Below are positions 14,028 to 26,916 of a DNA stretch of 64,000 bases, in pieces. This DNA comes from Chlorocebus sabaeus (taxonomy: Eukaryota > Chordata > Mammalia > Primates > Cercopithecidae): contig NC_132917.1 in the NCBI RefSeq assembly GCF_047675955.1, positions 11,192,501-11,256,500 on the forward strand, in the 5' to 3' direction. Below the pieces are notes generated by a model. That model was not told where the DNA came from. It did no database searches and was given only the letters and a program-made list of their open reading frames with translations. Numbering within the stretch: position 1 is the first letter of the stretch; the number at the start of each line of letters is the position of its first letter. A program made the translations under genes and the position numbers.

Positions 14028-14616
14028 GTATTACCAGATTTCTTATGGTTTATAAGTCAACAATTTTATCTCTTCTTCTATTAAAAAAAGTTTTTCTCCT
14101 CAAAAATTACATACAGTGTTACCTGAAACTCCCTATAAAACAGAAAACAGGCAATTTAAACACCTCTGTATTATAAAATATTAGAAAAAGTAATGCATCA
14201 TCGGTCTGAATCCTATTCTTAATTTAATACTGGTATTCAACTGAGAAACTACTGGCCAGATAAAATTAGAGTTGTTATTCTGGTTATAGGCAAGTTAGAC
14301 TTTTTAAAAAGTATTTTCCATATTTGTAACTTGTACAGTTAAATATCATACATAGACTTTAGGGCAAAAAAAAAAAAATCTCATCCAGGATATAACACAT
14401 ACATACAAGAAAAATACCCCCAAAAGGCCTGCTGGTTTTATGTTTTATTAATTTTCCTATTTGGTGCTCATGGTACACAGAATAATTTTATGGCTTCAAT
14501 ATTTTGATATTCATAATATCGTTCAGCAGCAGTACTCTAAATACACTGGTGGCAGGATCTGTTTATATAGTGCTCCATTACAGACACTCCAGGGAAGACC
14601 AAACTATCTTAAGAGA
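14028..14616. other. Unassigned intronic sequence
   Basis: AT-rich sequence with an A run at about 14367-14378. No gene or named repeat is recognised. Confidence 0.55.
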
Positions 14617-14856
14617 AGGCCTGGCACGGTGGCTCGCGCCTGTAATCCCAACAATTTGGGAGGCCAAGGCGGGTGGATCACCTGAGGTCAGGAGTTTGAC
14701 ACCTGCCTGGACAACATACTGAAACCCCATCTCTACTAAAAATACAAAGATTAGCCAGGCGTGGTGGCACACGCCTGTAATCCCAGCTACTCGGAAGGCC
14801 GAGGCAGGACAATCACTTGAACCCAAGAGGCGGAGCTTGCAGTGAGCCAAGATCAG
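14617..14856 (+). mobile_element. Alu, 3' truncated
   Basis: Starts ggcctggcacggtggctcgc and stops abruptly within the right arm after gtgagccaagatcag. The final 40 or so bases and the A tail are missing. Confidence 0.88.
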
Positions 14857-16902
14857 AATGCTGGAGAAGACAATGGCCAACTAAATTACAAAGCAACATT
14901 TGTCTGTAATATATTTGTGGATATATAGTTAAGTTAATAGATATCTAAGCCACTCTGAATATACAGCTATTCCAGTATTTTTTAAATTTTGAAAAGATAC
15001 AACAAACAGACAAAGTTCTGTTTATTAGAAAGTAAAACAATTTGGTCATATTCACATTTAATGACAAGAAACAGTCTTCCAAGCCTGTTTCTAGTCAATT
15101 GTCAAATAAACAGAAACTTCTTTTTCATTTTATAACAAGAAGTTTGTCTATATGGTTTCCACTCCTAAGAACCCAAATATAGAAAATCATTTTTCTACAA
15201 TTGTGAAGTTAAATTTCTGCTTCATCTCCAAACAATATCAATCACTCAATAAATGTTAGCTATTATTACCACTATTTTCAATATCACCTAAATACACACT
15301 ATGCATTTAACGATTATGTAATTTAGGATATGGAGAGCTAGAAGGTTTTTTAACTTTAACGTCTAAATCTATTAGCACATTTTTTATACTAACAGAACCA
15401 AAAACAGTTCCATCACTAACGTAATGTGTTCCATAAAGAAAATTATTTTACTCCTTTAAACCTCATTTTTGACATCTATGCAATACAACATCTAAGTCTC
15501 AGGGCTAGTGTGACAACTAGTGAAAGACTGTGATACCAAATGAAACAAAGGTTAGGTACTAGTCACTTCAACTCCTTTTGTTATGAGTGTACTTATGTTT
15601 TAATCAATTTTAAAAGCTCTTTCACTCCCAAGTAATTTTCAATCTTATTTTAAGTTTATACAGCTTAACATTTTATTTAAGCCAGTTAAAATCTGGGAAA
15701 GATTAGATATAACACAAAAGTGCTTGGAACAACATTATTTATAATAGCAAGAAACTCAAAGCAACCTAAAAATCTGGAACAGAAAAACTAATTTTACTAA
15801 AGCTTGTTAAAGTTATATTAAGCAATCATTAAAAATAATGGTTACAAACACTAGGTAGGAATTAGTATTTTTTAAAAATTAATGTTTAAAAAGTGCAGAA
15901 TAAAAATTAAATGTATGATAATTCTGCTGAAGGGACATACGTATATGAAATTTTTTAATGGAAAGCAACAAACACAATAACTATCATACCATGATGAAAT
16001 TATATGGTTTTATTCGTTTCTTAAATTTCTGGTGGTGAAATTTTGTATTAAATAACTCATAATAAAATATAGCAAATCTAAGTAAACAAGATCTAAGGTA
16101 TTACAGAAGACAGTCTTAATACATTTAGATTTTTTTAAAAATTACTCATTTATTATCTATGGCTCCGTATCTCTACTGAAACAGATGCTATTTTAAATTC
16201 CAATGCATTTCACTATTCGCTGCCTCCTACAAGTCATATGTTGTGTTTTTTCTTTCTCTCTTCTCTGAACTGGGATCTTAACAGGGATTAATAGATTAAT
16301 TTGAGAAAAACTAACTTTTTTTCCCCATCCAAGAACAACAACGTAGGTCTCTCCGTCTATTTAAAATTTCTATTTCTTTCAGCAAAGTGATAATCACATC
16401 TATTCTAAATACATCTTGTTAAGCCTACTGCTAAGTATTTTACCTTTTTGTGGCTGTTACCACATTGTATTAGGTCGGCCATGTGGAGGACACAGAGCTC
16501 TCTGAGTACCTTTATGAACAAAATTTTTTCAAGTTTCTGAGAGAAATGTTCGAAATACCCCATTTCTTTCTAATTAATGATATTTAAACATACATTAGGT
16601 AATTAAAAGCAAATGTAATTTCCCTAAAACTGTTAAAAACTTGTACACAAAAACAAAAACTTCATGAAAAACATAGGTGGGGTGGTGATTAGAAGGTCAG
16701 GATGAGGTGACATTCTGGAAAATTCTGTTTCTTGACCTGGCTGCTGATTATATATGGGTTCTCAGATTGTAAAATTTTATCAAGCTGTATACATACAATA
16801 TACATACTTTTCTGTGAGGGTATATATAGACATACATTTACAAAGAATGTTTTGGATGCATTGGATAATAATGAACTTATTGACAAGATAAAAATAGCAC
16901 AA
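14857..16902. other. Unassigned AT-rich intron stretch (2 kb)
   Basis: No gene. 15715-15850 resembles the end of an old L1/HAL1 (acattatttataatagcaag, then gcaatcattaaaaa). The rest shows no element I can name, which makes it one of the longer Alu-free stretches of the intron. Confidence 0.5.
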
Positions 16903-17233
16903 GAGGTCTGGCACAGTGGCCTGTAATCCCAACACTTTGGGATGCCATGGCAGGCAGATTACCTGAGATCAGGAGTTCGAGACTAGCCTGACCAATATGG
17001 TGAGACCCTGTCTCTACTAAAAATACAAAAATTAGTCGGGCATGGTGGTGCTAGCCTATAGTCCCAGCTACTTGTGAGGCTGAGGCAGGAGCATCACTTG
17101 AGCCTGGGAGGCAGATGTTGCAGTGAGCCAAGATCGTGCAATTGCACTCCAGCCTGAGCAACAGAGTGAGACTCCATCTCAAAAAAAAAAAAAAGAAAAA
17201 AACAAAACAAAACAAAAAACAACAACAACAACG
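16903..17233 (+). mobile_element. Alu with (CAAAA)/(CAA) tail
   Basis: Starts aggtctggcacagtggcctg, with a short deletion near the 5' end, and has both arms. The tail evolves from A14 through AAAAC repeats to (caa)n ending near 17233. Confidence 0.9.
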
Positions 17234-17712
17234 GGCAAATGAACTTTAAAACCTGTTTGCCATCATTGTGCTTAGACATTTTCACATACCTTTTCTAATG
17301 TATTGTATCTCCTCAATCAGGGAGGACATATGAGTAAGAAACCCATCCTCAAGTCTGCTACATTTCAATGAGAGTTTTTTATTACAGAGACTTATCCTCC
17401 AAACACTTTTAAAGCTTATTTGTGTTCAAAGTGCTGGGAGGGAGCAGGTTATGAGAAGTCACACAGCCTTATACTTTGGATCCCATCTTCCATGTAATGG
17501 AAAAGATGTTTCTTATAACCCTTAAAAACAAGTCAGCAATTTTGAGAGAGAAGAGAAGAGCTGCCCTGCTGGAGAATCTGAGATGGAGTTAAGGAATTTC
17601 AAACACAAAACTATCTTTCCCTATTGTCAGAATTTGATATATCACTATAGTTATTATAAATATATTTTAAAACTACAGAGATTTTAAAATCTCATTTTAT
17701 ATTCCACATTAA
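17234..17712. other. Unassigned intronic sequence
   Basis: No gene or named repeat recognised. Confidence 0.5.
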
Positions 17713-17724
17713 AAAATCACTGGA

Positions 17725-18025
17725 GGCCGGATGCGGCGGCTCACACCTGTAATCCCAGCACTTTGGGAGGCCCAAGTGGGCAGATGATGAAGTCAGGAGT
17801 TCAAGGTCAGCCTGAGCAACATGGCTAAACCCCGTCTCTACTAAAAATATATATATATAAATTAGCCAAGTGCGGTGGCACACACCTGTAATCCCAGCTA
17901 CTCAGGAGGCTGAGGCAGGAGAAACGCCTGAACCCAGGAGGTAGAGGTTGCAGTGAGTCGAGATTGCACCACTGCACTCCAGCCTGGGTGACAGAGCAAG
18001 ACTCCATCTCAAAAAAAAAAAAAAG
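17725..18025 (+). mobile_element. AluS-like with 12-bp target-site duplication
   Basis: Starts ggccggatgcggcggctcac. The direct repeat aaaatcactgga stands at 17713-17724 and 18026-18037. The internal linker carries a (ta)n run (atatatatataa). Confidence 0.95.
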
Positions 18026-18037
18026 AAAATCACTGGA

Positions 18038-18982
18038 AATATCCGAACATCAAATCATTATACCCACAGACATAATCTTCAATTTTCCAGTCAAATATTA
18101 ATCAAATCTAAACAATGAACTTTTTAAAGCACAACCAAGTACTTTTATAAACCAAGTTCCCATGAAAAATCAAAGGGCAAAAATGTGTGCCCACAGATCA
18201 CGTTAGGAAATTAACATTCACTGAGTGCACACTATGTGCAAAAGAAAGTCACTTTCTCATTCAATTCTCATAAAAGCCCCACTAGAAAAAAAAAATGGGA
18301 GAAGTGCTTTGAGGCAGAGTGACTTAGGGATACAGCAGAGGCAGAAGCTGCAACGAGGACCAGGTCCTTCTGCTATTCATACGACTACCACTAAGAACTA
18401 CGAAAGAACACAGCAAGAAGAAAATAGTTGTTGATGGTTGTTTTAAAGTACGCACTCTTCTCTTTTCTTCTTCTAACTACATTTGTAACTATGCAGAATG
18501 AGTAGTCAACCTAATTTTCATGGAAAAGTAAAAATGTTCTTCTCAACAGAAACCAGAGAAGCAAGGCACAACTCATCCTTACCCAGGAGGCAACAATTCT
18601 CTCATACTTCTCAGGAAACTTTTTTAAGTGAACACTTACAAAATCAGAAAACATTTTAATAACCTTTTAAATATCTGTCCTGTCTCTTTTGTCCCTGTAT
18701 GTGCCCTCCCCTACAAATAATGATGAGCAAGTCGTGGAAAAGGAATCTAATTCACAGTTTCTGGGGTCTATTTCATATTTTGGTAGCCTATAAATTCTTA
18801 TTTGTCACAGGAAAGGTCCCACTGATAAAACAATTTGATAACTGATAGGTAAATCTACAGTTTCTAAAGGCTAATTACTAACTAGACCATTTCCTCCATA
18901 ACTGCATATTGCTTCTTCATTTCTGGCAATAACACCACCTTAGGTAGGAATAATAATTTATCAATCAATTTTGATACACATT
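18038..18982. other. Unassigned intronic sequence with a MIR-like relic
   Basis: 18205-18385 resembles MIR (ttcactgagtgcacactatg, ctcattcaattctcataaaa, gaggcagagtgac). No gene. Confidence 0.5.
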
Positions 18983-18996
18983 AGCAACTATGGTTT

Positions 18997-19294
18997 TTTT
19001 TGGGTTTTTCTGAGACGGAGTTTCGCTCTTGTTGCCCAGGCTAGAGTGCAACAGCGTGATCTCAGCTCACTGCAATCTCTGCCTTCCCCGGTTCAGGAGA
19101 TTCTCCTGCCTCAGCTCCCAACTAGCTGGGATTACAGGCACCCGCCACCACGCCTGGCTTATTTTTGCACTTTTAGTAGAGATGGGTTTTCACCATGTTG
19201 ACTAGACTGGTCTTGAACTCCAGACCTCAGGTGATCCACCTGCCTTGGCCTCCCAAAGTGCTGGGATTACAGGCACGAGCCACTGCACCTGGCC
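18997..19294 (-). mobile_element. Alu, minus strand, 14-bp target-site duplication
   Basis: T run, then gagacggagtttcgctcttg, ending ccactgcacctggcc. agcaactatggttt is at 18983-18996 and 19295-19308. Confidence 0.95.
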
Positions 19295-19308
19295 AGCAAC
19301 TATGGTTT

Positions 19309-20238
19309 AAAAGAAATACAAAATTACTCAAAGACACTGAACCTAAATTGCCACAAATAGCCATAATTTTTCTTACACTCAAAATAGAAAAGGCAACAAA
19401 GTCAACAAATATCTAGACTTTATTCTTTGAATCATCTTGTAGGCTTAATAACCCTATTTCTACAAAATAGTACACTGTGATCGAGTACCCTTATTTCCAA
19501 GTATCCACCAGATACCCAAAAGACCCAAGAAGACTCCTAAGTTGAGTGGACCTATGCAACGAGAGTGTAAAATGATCTACTAAGGTGCAAAAAAAAAAAA
19601 AGAAGTTGTATCACTGATGAGCAGAATTAGAAAGTGAGTATTGTGATTCAGTAACTACAGCCACTAACGTATTATGCTTCTTCTATTTGTATCTATACCT
19701 CCTTGTGAAATTTCAGGAGGAAACAAAAACCTATGATGGTTCTCAAAACCTGGTAGCAAAATAAACTGAACTTAGAACCCAATCTTCAAATCACTGCAAC
19801 AACATTAAGCCAAAATTGTAAAAAGCAATAAAGCATATGTCATTTTAGGGGGGAAAGAAAAAGTTTGTAGCATTAATAAAGTAGTATTTATAAAAATCTT
19901 ATGTTTATAAAATTATAATTTAAAAACTCCTATTTTATGTATATCTTGTAATTTACGTATTTTAATACTATAGTCCATGTACACAAATTACAAATAAAAT
20001 ATATTTGGAGATATTCTCAAGATTTTTTTGATGATGGGATACAAGATTAAAACTTTGGAGGTCATAAATTCCTGAAAGGTAAGGAATTTTTTTATCTTCC
20101 TTGAAAGTAAAAACTTACTTTCTATATTCCAAGCATAGTACATATACTCAAAAAACTGTCGTGTAAATAGCCAGCATCTTGGTATCAACATAACCAAAAC
20201 TAAATCAGGCATCTTCTCATTCAAATCTTACCTCCTCT
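19309..20238. other. Unassigned intronic sequence
   Basis: AT-rich, with A runs at about 19590-19601. No gene or named repeat is recognised. Confidence 0.5.
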
Positions 20239-20520
20239 GCTGGGCACGGTGGCTCACGCCTATAATCCCAGCACTGTGGGAGGCCGAGGTGGGCGGATCA
20301 CCTGATGTCAGGGGTTTGAGACCAGCCTGGCCTACATGGTGAAACCTCGTCTCTACTAAAAATACAAAAAATTAGCCAAGCGAAGTGGCAGGCCCCTGTA
20401 ATTTCAGCTACTTGGGAGGCTGAGGGAGGAGAATTGCTTGAACCTGGGAGGTGGAGGTTGCAGTGGGCCAAAATCGCGCCATTACACTCCAGCCTGGGCA
20501 ACAAGAGTGAAACTCCGTCT

Positions 20521-20551
<31 letters not shown>
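20239..20551 (+). mobile_element. AluS-like with an uninterrupted 30-nt A tail
   Basis: Starts gctgggcacggtggctcac and ends in A30 (20522-20551). Flanking aaatcttacctcctct and aaaatcttacctactct form an imperfect target-site duplication. Confidence 0.94.
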
Positions 20552-20558
<7 letters not shown>

Positions 20559-20869
20559 TACTCTACATCTAATAACCAATGCCATTCTATGTAACTCAGG
20601 TTCAGAATTCCTTTCCCTTGTCCCTTACTTCAAGTCATTCCCTCTGTACTGCTGATACTTCCTCTAAGGTCTCACAGTTGGCTCCCTTCTCCACTTCATT
20701 CTCTATTATGGTTTCAGATTCTCACTATTTCCTATTCACTAACTCGTTTCCCTGCCTCTAATCTCCCTCTGCTCCAGTACATCTCCATTCTACTGCTGAG
20801 TAATCTTTTTGAAATATAAAGCTATACATTTTATGCTCTTCTTAATATTCATATTTGTGTGTGGGGGGG

Positions 20870-21032
20870 TGTTTTTGTTGTTGTTGTTGTTGTTTTCTTT
20901 TGAGACAGTGTCTCACTCTGTCGCCCAGGCTGGAGTGCAGTGGTACGGTCTGGCTCATTGCAACCTCCGCCTCCCGGATTCAAGTGATTCTCTTCCCTCA
21001 CCCTCCCAAGTAGCTGGGATTACAGGCACCCT
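20870..21032 (-). mobile_element. Alu right arm only, minus strand, with (GTT)n tail
   Basis: Reading on the minus strand, the tail is (AAC)n (GTT repeats on + at 20870-20894). It is followed by the right-arm sequence gagacagtgtctcactctgt through ctgggattacaggcaccc, where it stops. The left arm is missing. Confidence 0.88.
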
Positions 21033-21163
21033 TAACATTATTCCATACCTTCCAAATGCCTAGAAAATCAAGTCTCAACTAGCATTTGGAATACTTTGCC
21101 AATCAGCCTTCTCCAATCTGACTTCCTACTATTTACCACCCTTCTTTCACATCTGCTCTAGAT

Positions 21164-21502
21164 TTGTATTGTTCAATAGAGAAGGCACTAGTTACATCTG
21201 GCTACCAAGCACTTGAAATGTGGTCAGCCTGAACTGAGATGCTCTGGTAAATGTAAAATACACATTGGATTTCAAAGACCTAGTACTAATAAACAAGAAT
21301 ATGAAATAACTCTTTTAATAACTTGTTAATAATTTTAAAATATTGATTACATGTTAAAATAATACTCTGCTATACTGGGTTAAATGAAATATTTATTGAA
21401 ATTAATTTCATCTGTTTCTCTCCACTTTTTAAAATGAGGCTCCTGGAAAATTTTAAATTAAATATGTGGCTCACATTATATATCTATTGAACAGTATCCA
21501 CT
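21164..21502. mobile_element. hAT-type MITE (MER5/MER1-like)
   Basis: Inverted ends are visible: tattgttcaatagag near 21167 and tctattgaacagtatcca near 21483. Inside are the typical gcacttgaaatgtggtcag near one end and atatgtggctcacatta near the other. The family is inferred from pattern. Confidence 0.6.
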
Positions 21503-21689
21503 GGAAAGTTTGGACCACCCAAACTTTCATCTTTCACCTTAGTCTTTCTATTTCCATCACTTTCCTCACAGTCTTTGACCACAGAACATTCAACAATCAT
21601 TCATTTGCTGAGCCATGTACCATGGCTGAGTGCTAAGCATTAAAATAAAAAAACAAAAAAGTTAAAGTTCTTGAGTCATCTCTACTTGA

Positions 21690-23400
21690 TCAAATTTATA
21701 TCTATTCTTCAAAGATCAGTTCAGATAAAACTTACTTCTGTGAAATCTTCAGGATCCTCCAGGATAAAAATCTCTCCTTCCTAACTCCTACACATTACAT
21801 GTTCCTCAAAGATGTCACTTTGTCCTTATAGAAGTTATTTTTGTACACAGCTTATCTCACATCTATTAGCTGTAAATTCCTCAAGTGCAGAATTCTTCAA
21901 ATCTTGCTTCTTACCTGAGAACTTGCACAAGCCTTCATCACCAAATCTATCCACATTCCTGCATCTGTGCCCACACATTTTACTTTCTTTCCTGCTATTA
22001 TGGATGTACAGTCCTAGCTACAGCTAATCCCTCCACCTACACACTAAATCTCCCATTCCCTCTTGCTCATTAACACCACAACAGCAGTTCTCTGTCTCCC
22101 CACCTCCTGTGATCTCTTCATTTCTTCTCACCGCCTTCTCTACTTGATTATTGCCATTGGCATGGAAACATGTCATTATTTCTCTTACCCTTAAGAAAAT
22201 AAAATCTCTTGACCCGACCCTCCCATACAGCTGTCATTTCATTTCAATCTTTTTCTTCACAGAAAAATGTCTTGGAAGAGATACCTATTCTAGCTGTCTT
22301 AAGCTTTTTCTCCTCCCATTCCCTTTACGATTCACTACAATTAGTTCTCCCCCGACTAACAGCCATCATCACGCTGCCTAAACTTTTCTTTTCAAGCTTA
22401 TCAGTGACCTACATGTTGCTAATCCAATGATCATGTCTCAGTTCACATCTTATTTGACCTATAAACATCTTTAGACAGTCCTTCACCATTTTTTTCAACA
22501 TAACAGGTCAAGGTTTGGTCAGGATTGCCTTGACCTATTATTTTCAAAAACTTGAAAACTTTTTCTACTTTGCTTTGATGAAAACCCATTTAAATTGTTT
22601 ATCACATATTTCTCTGGTTGACCTTTCTTAGTATCCTTTATTGGTTTTCTCCTGTCTTTGGGCCTCTTCTCTCTTAAATTCACTCACTCCCTGAACTCCA
22701 TCTTGTCTTGTGTCTTTAAATATGTGCTGATGGCTCCTAAATATAATATCTCTATTCCAACTAAAATCCTGCATTCAAGACCCATATATCTATTTGCTAT
22801 TTATCAGCTTTTTCTGAATGTATGGTAAGTATTTCAAACAATAATGTCCAAAACTATGCCCTACCCCTTCCTTTTTCTACTACAACCACTTCCCTCCTTC
22901 AGTCTTTCACATCTCCATTCGTGCCAATTCCATCCTTGCAAATACTCAGGCCAATAATGTTAATATTCAAATTTGACTGCTTTTTCTCTTAAGAGCCCAA
23001 ATCCTAACACTTACAAATCTGGTCAGGACTGCCTTCAAAATGAATCCAGAACTCCACCAGATTTCACCACCTTTACAAATCACCAACATTTTGCTGGAAT
23101 CATTGCGAATGTCTGCCATTAGGTCTTCTTGCTTCCAACTTTGCCTTCTCTCTCTTCTTAGAATATTTTCAGTGGAACACAGAGAATGATGCTGTCACTC
23201 CTCTGTTCAAAACCTCCAGTGGCTTTCCATTTCATTGAGAGTAAAGCACAATTCCCAGCCTCCGAGTCTTATCATCTGCTCGCATCCACCTAGTTATTAA
23301 CTCTCAAACCTCCCCTCCCATTACTTTCTGTCTCACTCATCGTGCTTCTGCCACACTGGCTTTCTAAAGGTTTCAAAATCACAAAAGGTACCCTACACAA
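21690..23400 (+). mobile_element. LINE2 (L2) copy, sense, ORF2 reverse-transcriptase part
   Basis: Long C/T-rich tract that follows L2 ORF2 in order: aatccctccacctacacact, ctcccattccctcttgctca, tgacctacatgttgctaatc, then a decayed active-site region near 22722-22735 (gtgctgatggctcc, where the family codes YADD), then gtcactcctctgttcaaaac and ctccagtggctttccattt. Many stops break it. The segment 21690-21840 looks like an L2 3' end and may be a separate copy. The 3' end of the main copy appears to resume at about 24800 after an insertion. Confidence 0.72.
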
Positions 23401-23680
23401 GAAGTATGAATGGTGTAAGAAGGTAGCTCAGTGGCAGACAGGACACTAACAAGGAGGGAAAACTGAGCAGCACAACAGCCTTACAGAGTTGGGAGACTGA
23501 CTAAACATGAGGAATTCAGCCAATTAGTATGTAATAACTGAACCAGGCTCATACTACTGATAGAATGAATACAAATGTGGGGGAGGAGGGTTGGGCACAC
23601 TACAATGAACTCATGGTGTTAAGTTGGAACTAGAGGTATCAATATGAACTAACAGATTTCAATATATAAAGCATACAGGG

Positions 23681-23985
23681 GGCCAAGTGTGGTGGCTCAC
23701 GCCTGTAATCCCAACACTTTGGGAGGCCGAGGAGGGCGAACAATCAAGGTCAGGAGTTCGAGACCAGCCTGGTCAACATGGTGAAACCTTGTCTTTACTA
23801 AAAATACAAAAATTAGCTGGGCGTGGTGGCACACGCCTGTAGTCCCAACTACTCAGGAGGCTGAGACAAGAGAATTGCTTGAACCTGGGAGGCAGAGGTT
23901 GCAGGGAGCTGAGATCATGCCACTGCACTCCAATCTGGGCAACAGAGTGAGACTCCATCTCAAAAATAAAAAAGTTAAAAAAAAA
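23681..23985 (+). mobile_element. Alu nested in the L1M insertion
   Basis: Starts ggccaagtgtggtggctcac, has both arms and an A-rich tail. Confidence 0.93.
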
Positions 23986-24031
23986 AGATGGATACAGAAA
24001 TATAGATGTAGATAAATGTCTGTGTGGGTGT

Positions 24032-24057
24032 ACACACACACACACACACACACACAC
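24032..24057. repeat. (AC)13 microsatellite
   Basis: Uninterrupted AC dinucleotides between tgtgtgggtgt and gtgcttcc. Likely length-polymorphic. Confidence 0.95.
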
Positions 24058-24799
24058 GTGCTTCCTGGATGTGACCACTGAAAGGGCCTGGTATACAATA
24101 GATACTCCCATAGCAGTGAGCTCATCTAGCACTCAGATCTTAGTTTTAAAATACTACTCTTCACTAAAGGGAACTACGGCTCCTTGGAGAAATGCCGATT
24201 CTAAGGCCGGAGTAGGAAAATTGTAAGGTGAGCTTGTAGCATCTCATACCAAAAAGGAAGGAAGTGCACAGGTGATAAAATGGCATAGAGCTATACATAC
24301 ACAATGTATCGATGTCAATGCCCTCGTTTTGAGAATAAGCTACAGTTATGTAAGATATAAACACTATGGGAAATGGGGTACACAGGACCATTCTGTACTA
24401 TTTTTGCAAACTTCCTGTGAATTTATAATTATTTCAAGAAAAAAGTTTAAAAATAAGTGAAGAAGTGTACAAGGACTGATGGTGACTTGTCAAGAGGACA
24501 TATAAGCCAGTATGAAAGGGCTCCCAGTGGCAAATTTGGAACAATTTCTACAAAATAAATGGCTTGTAATCATCAAAACTGTCAAGAGCATGAGAGTCAA
24601 GAAAGACTGGGGAACTGTTCCAGACTGAAGGAGATTCCAGAGCCACAAGAACTGGATGAATATATGATCCTGGGTCAGATTCTTTTTCTATGAAGAACAT
24701 TATTTGGACAGTTGACAAATCAAATGTTTCGTGTATGCAGTAAGTTTATAAAAATTGTTTCAAAATAAGAAGTTTTTTAAAAACCACAAAAGGCATGGT

Positions 24800-25150
24800 C
24801 CTGACTCAGGGACTTTGGATTCACTATTTCCTTCTATCAGAAATGCTCACACCCATATCTCTACACCACTTGGTGGTAGCTCTCCAACAAGTCTTCATTT
24901 AAAAGTCATCTTTTCTGGGAGAACTTATATTATAATACATAAGCTTTAAAAATTCTATATTTCACATTATCTTTGTTTTACCTTCTTTCTCCTTACCACT
25001 TATCACTATCTTACAAACAATTAAATTATTATCTGGCTCCTTATTAAAATGCAAACTGATAGGGAGGGAAATTTTATCTGCTTTGTTCACTGCCTAAACC
25101 AGTGGTTGGCATGCTGTAGTTACTAAATATTCATTAAATGACTGAGCATA
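24800..25150 (+). mobile_element. L2 3' end, sense
   Basis: ctcagggactttggattcac, then ccttaccacttatcactatc, then agggagggaaattttatctg, and a terminal cattaaatgactgagc. This is the order of an L2 3' end and continues the L2 interrupted at about 23400. Confidence 0.65.
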
Positions 25151-25873
25151 CATAAAATCATTTGAACACAAGGGATTTAAGAATCAACTGCGAAATAAGT
25201 TCACTTTCTCAATCAAAGCAAAGGAATACAGAAACAGATAAAAGAACTCCGCTGTTAACTTGATAGCTCTGGGATATCATTTCAACAAATACGTCTACAG
25301 CATAAATGAATGAGCTAATGTCCTTGCCCTAAGGAGCTTAGTGAACAAACCTATTTCCATCAGCAAGCAAAGCCATAATACTGCAGCCAGCTAATACAGT
25401 AAGAAAATACCTACCAACACCATGTGGGAAGTACAGTATAAACAATCCAAATGCTGACAGACAGGAATTAACTACAGCAGACCTGCTTGAAAAATATGGG
25501 AAGACACAGAAAGCAGGTTTTCTTGGGGGAAAAAAGAGTGACATCAAACTAATATTTTAATAAAGTCAGTCGTATAAACCAACAGACATACGTAACTGAG
25601 ATCTCGATATTTTATTACCACGTTTCCCTGAAAAACTACCAACAACAATGGTTTCCATTAATCTACAGTACTATAAAATGTACTGAATGGTTTGTACTTT
25701 TTAAAAAAAAGTATAAGTCAAAAATCTAAAGATGATCTTATGGTTTCTACCCACGAAGCAGTCAAATCAGTAGCATCCCATTTTATGAATGCTTTTTTCT
25801 CCTGTGTACCAGGTAATGAAGCGACCTTCCTTTCTTGCATAATTGTCACCGAAACGACAGAAAATATTATCTT
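25151..25873. other. Unassigned intronic sequence
   Basis: 25255-25345 (tccttgccctaaggagctta) resembles a widespread old mammalian repeat that I cannot name. No gene. Confidence 0.5.
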
Positions 25874-26163
25874 TTTGTTTGTTTCTGAGACAGTCTCACT
25901 CTGTCACCAGGCTGGAGTGCAGTGGCGCAATCTCAGCTCACGGCAACCTCCTCCTCCAAGGTTCAAGCGATTCTCCTGCCTCAGCCTCCTGAGTAGATGG
26001 GACTACAGGCACGTGCCACCACGTCCAGCTAATTTTTGTATTTTTGGTAGAGTCGGGGTTTCACCATGTTGTCCAGGATGGTCTCGATCTCTCGACCTCA
26101 TGATCCACCCGCCTCGGCCTCCCAAAATGCTGGGATTACAGGCGTGAGCCACCACACCCAGCC
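25874..26163 (-). mobile_element. Alu, minus strand, with near-perfect target-site duplication
   Basis: Starts tttttgtttgtttctgagac and ends gccaccacacccagcc. agaaaatattatctt upstream and agaaaacattatctt downstream differ at one base. Confidence 0.94.
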
Positions 26164-26257
26164 AGAAAACATTATCTTAAAGAAACTTCTAAATAACAAA
26201 CATATCTGAATCTAAACCAACACTTCTGAAAATGAAAAATACCAAAAACACTGTATA

Positions 26258-26612
26258 CACTCAGCCCTCCATATCTGTGGTTTCTGAATCCATGGACTCA
26301 ACCAATAGGAACTGAAAATATTCAGGAAAAAACCCAACAGATTGTTGCATCTGTACTGAACATACACAGACTTTTTTCCTTGTCATTAGTTCTTAAACAA
26401 CACAATATAACAACTATCGGCATAGTATTTACATTGTATTAGGCATTATAAGTAATCTAGAAATGATTTAAAGTATACAGCCAGATAGGCACAGGTTATA
26501 TGCAAATACTGTACTATTTTATATAAGGGACTTGAGCATAGATGGATTTTGGTATCCTCTAGTGGTCCTAGAACCAGTCTTCCACAGACTTCAAGGAATG
26601 ACTGTATATGCA
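26258..26612. mobile_element. MER2-like (Tigger-group) MITE
   Basis: Terminal part cagccctccatatctgtggt pairs with the downstream end ...caaggaatgactgta. Internal atttacattgtattaggcat, taagtaatctagaaatg and gttatatgcaaatactgt are characteristic. Non-autonomous, no transposase. Confidence 0.8.
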
Positions 26613-26916
26613 CGTGTATGTGTATATGCAGTATACACAAAATAAAGATGGTCTGATTTAATTGAGCTCACACACAACTCCCACCCATCTTACAACCTAA
26701 CTGGTTCTTTGATAATGACTGAAATTTAAATTTGTAAATACAATTCCAATTTCCAATAGAAACAGTATTGCAAATTACGGTTCTATACCTAGAAAGTTAT
26801 TTCAGTCCCCATCTCCACCAAAAAATTGTTTTAAAAATCACAAAAATAAGTTTATGAAATATAAAAATATAGTTTAATGTTCCTAATATGAAACCAATCA
26901 ATTACTGTATTATGTC

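Larger units (their letters stand above)
23400..24785 (+). mobile_element. L1M 3' end inserted into the L2
   Basis: Sense L1M 3'-UTR text, for example actatttttgcaaacttcct and gaatttataattatttcaag at about 24396-24440, and catcaaaactgtcaaga further on. An imperfect direct repeat of about 15 bp (aaaatcacaaaagg at about 23377-23390, aaaaccacaaaagg at about 24779-24792) brackets it, and L2 text continues on either side. It contains an Alu and a (CA)n. Confidence 0.6.

Noticed and set aside
22151..22430. Two overlapping short frames in the C/T-rich block
   Set aside because: They are decayed L2 ORF2 text. The active-site region is mutated and stops interrupt it.
25692..26147. 151-codon frame ending in a typical Alu-encoded peptide
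   Set aside because: The C-terminal two thirds is the translation of an antisense Alu. The same applies to most frames that contain ...AGVQWRDLGSLQ... or ...LPGSSDSPASAS-type peptides elsewhere in the window.
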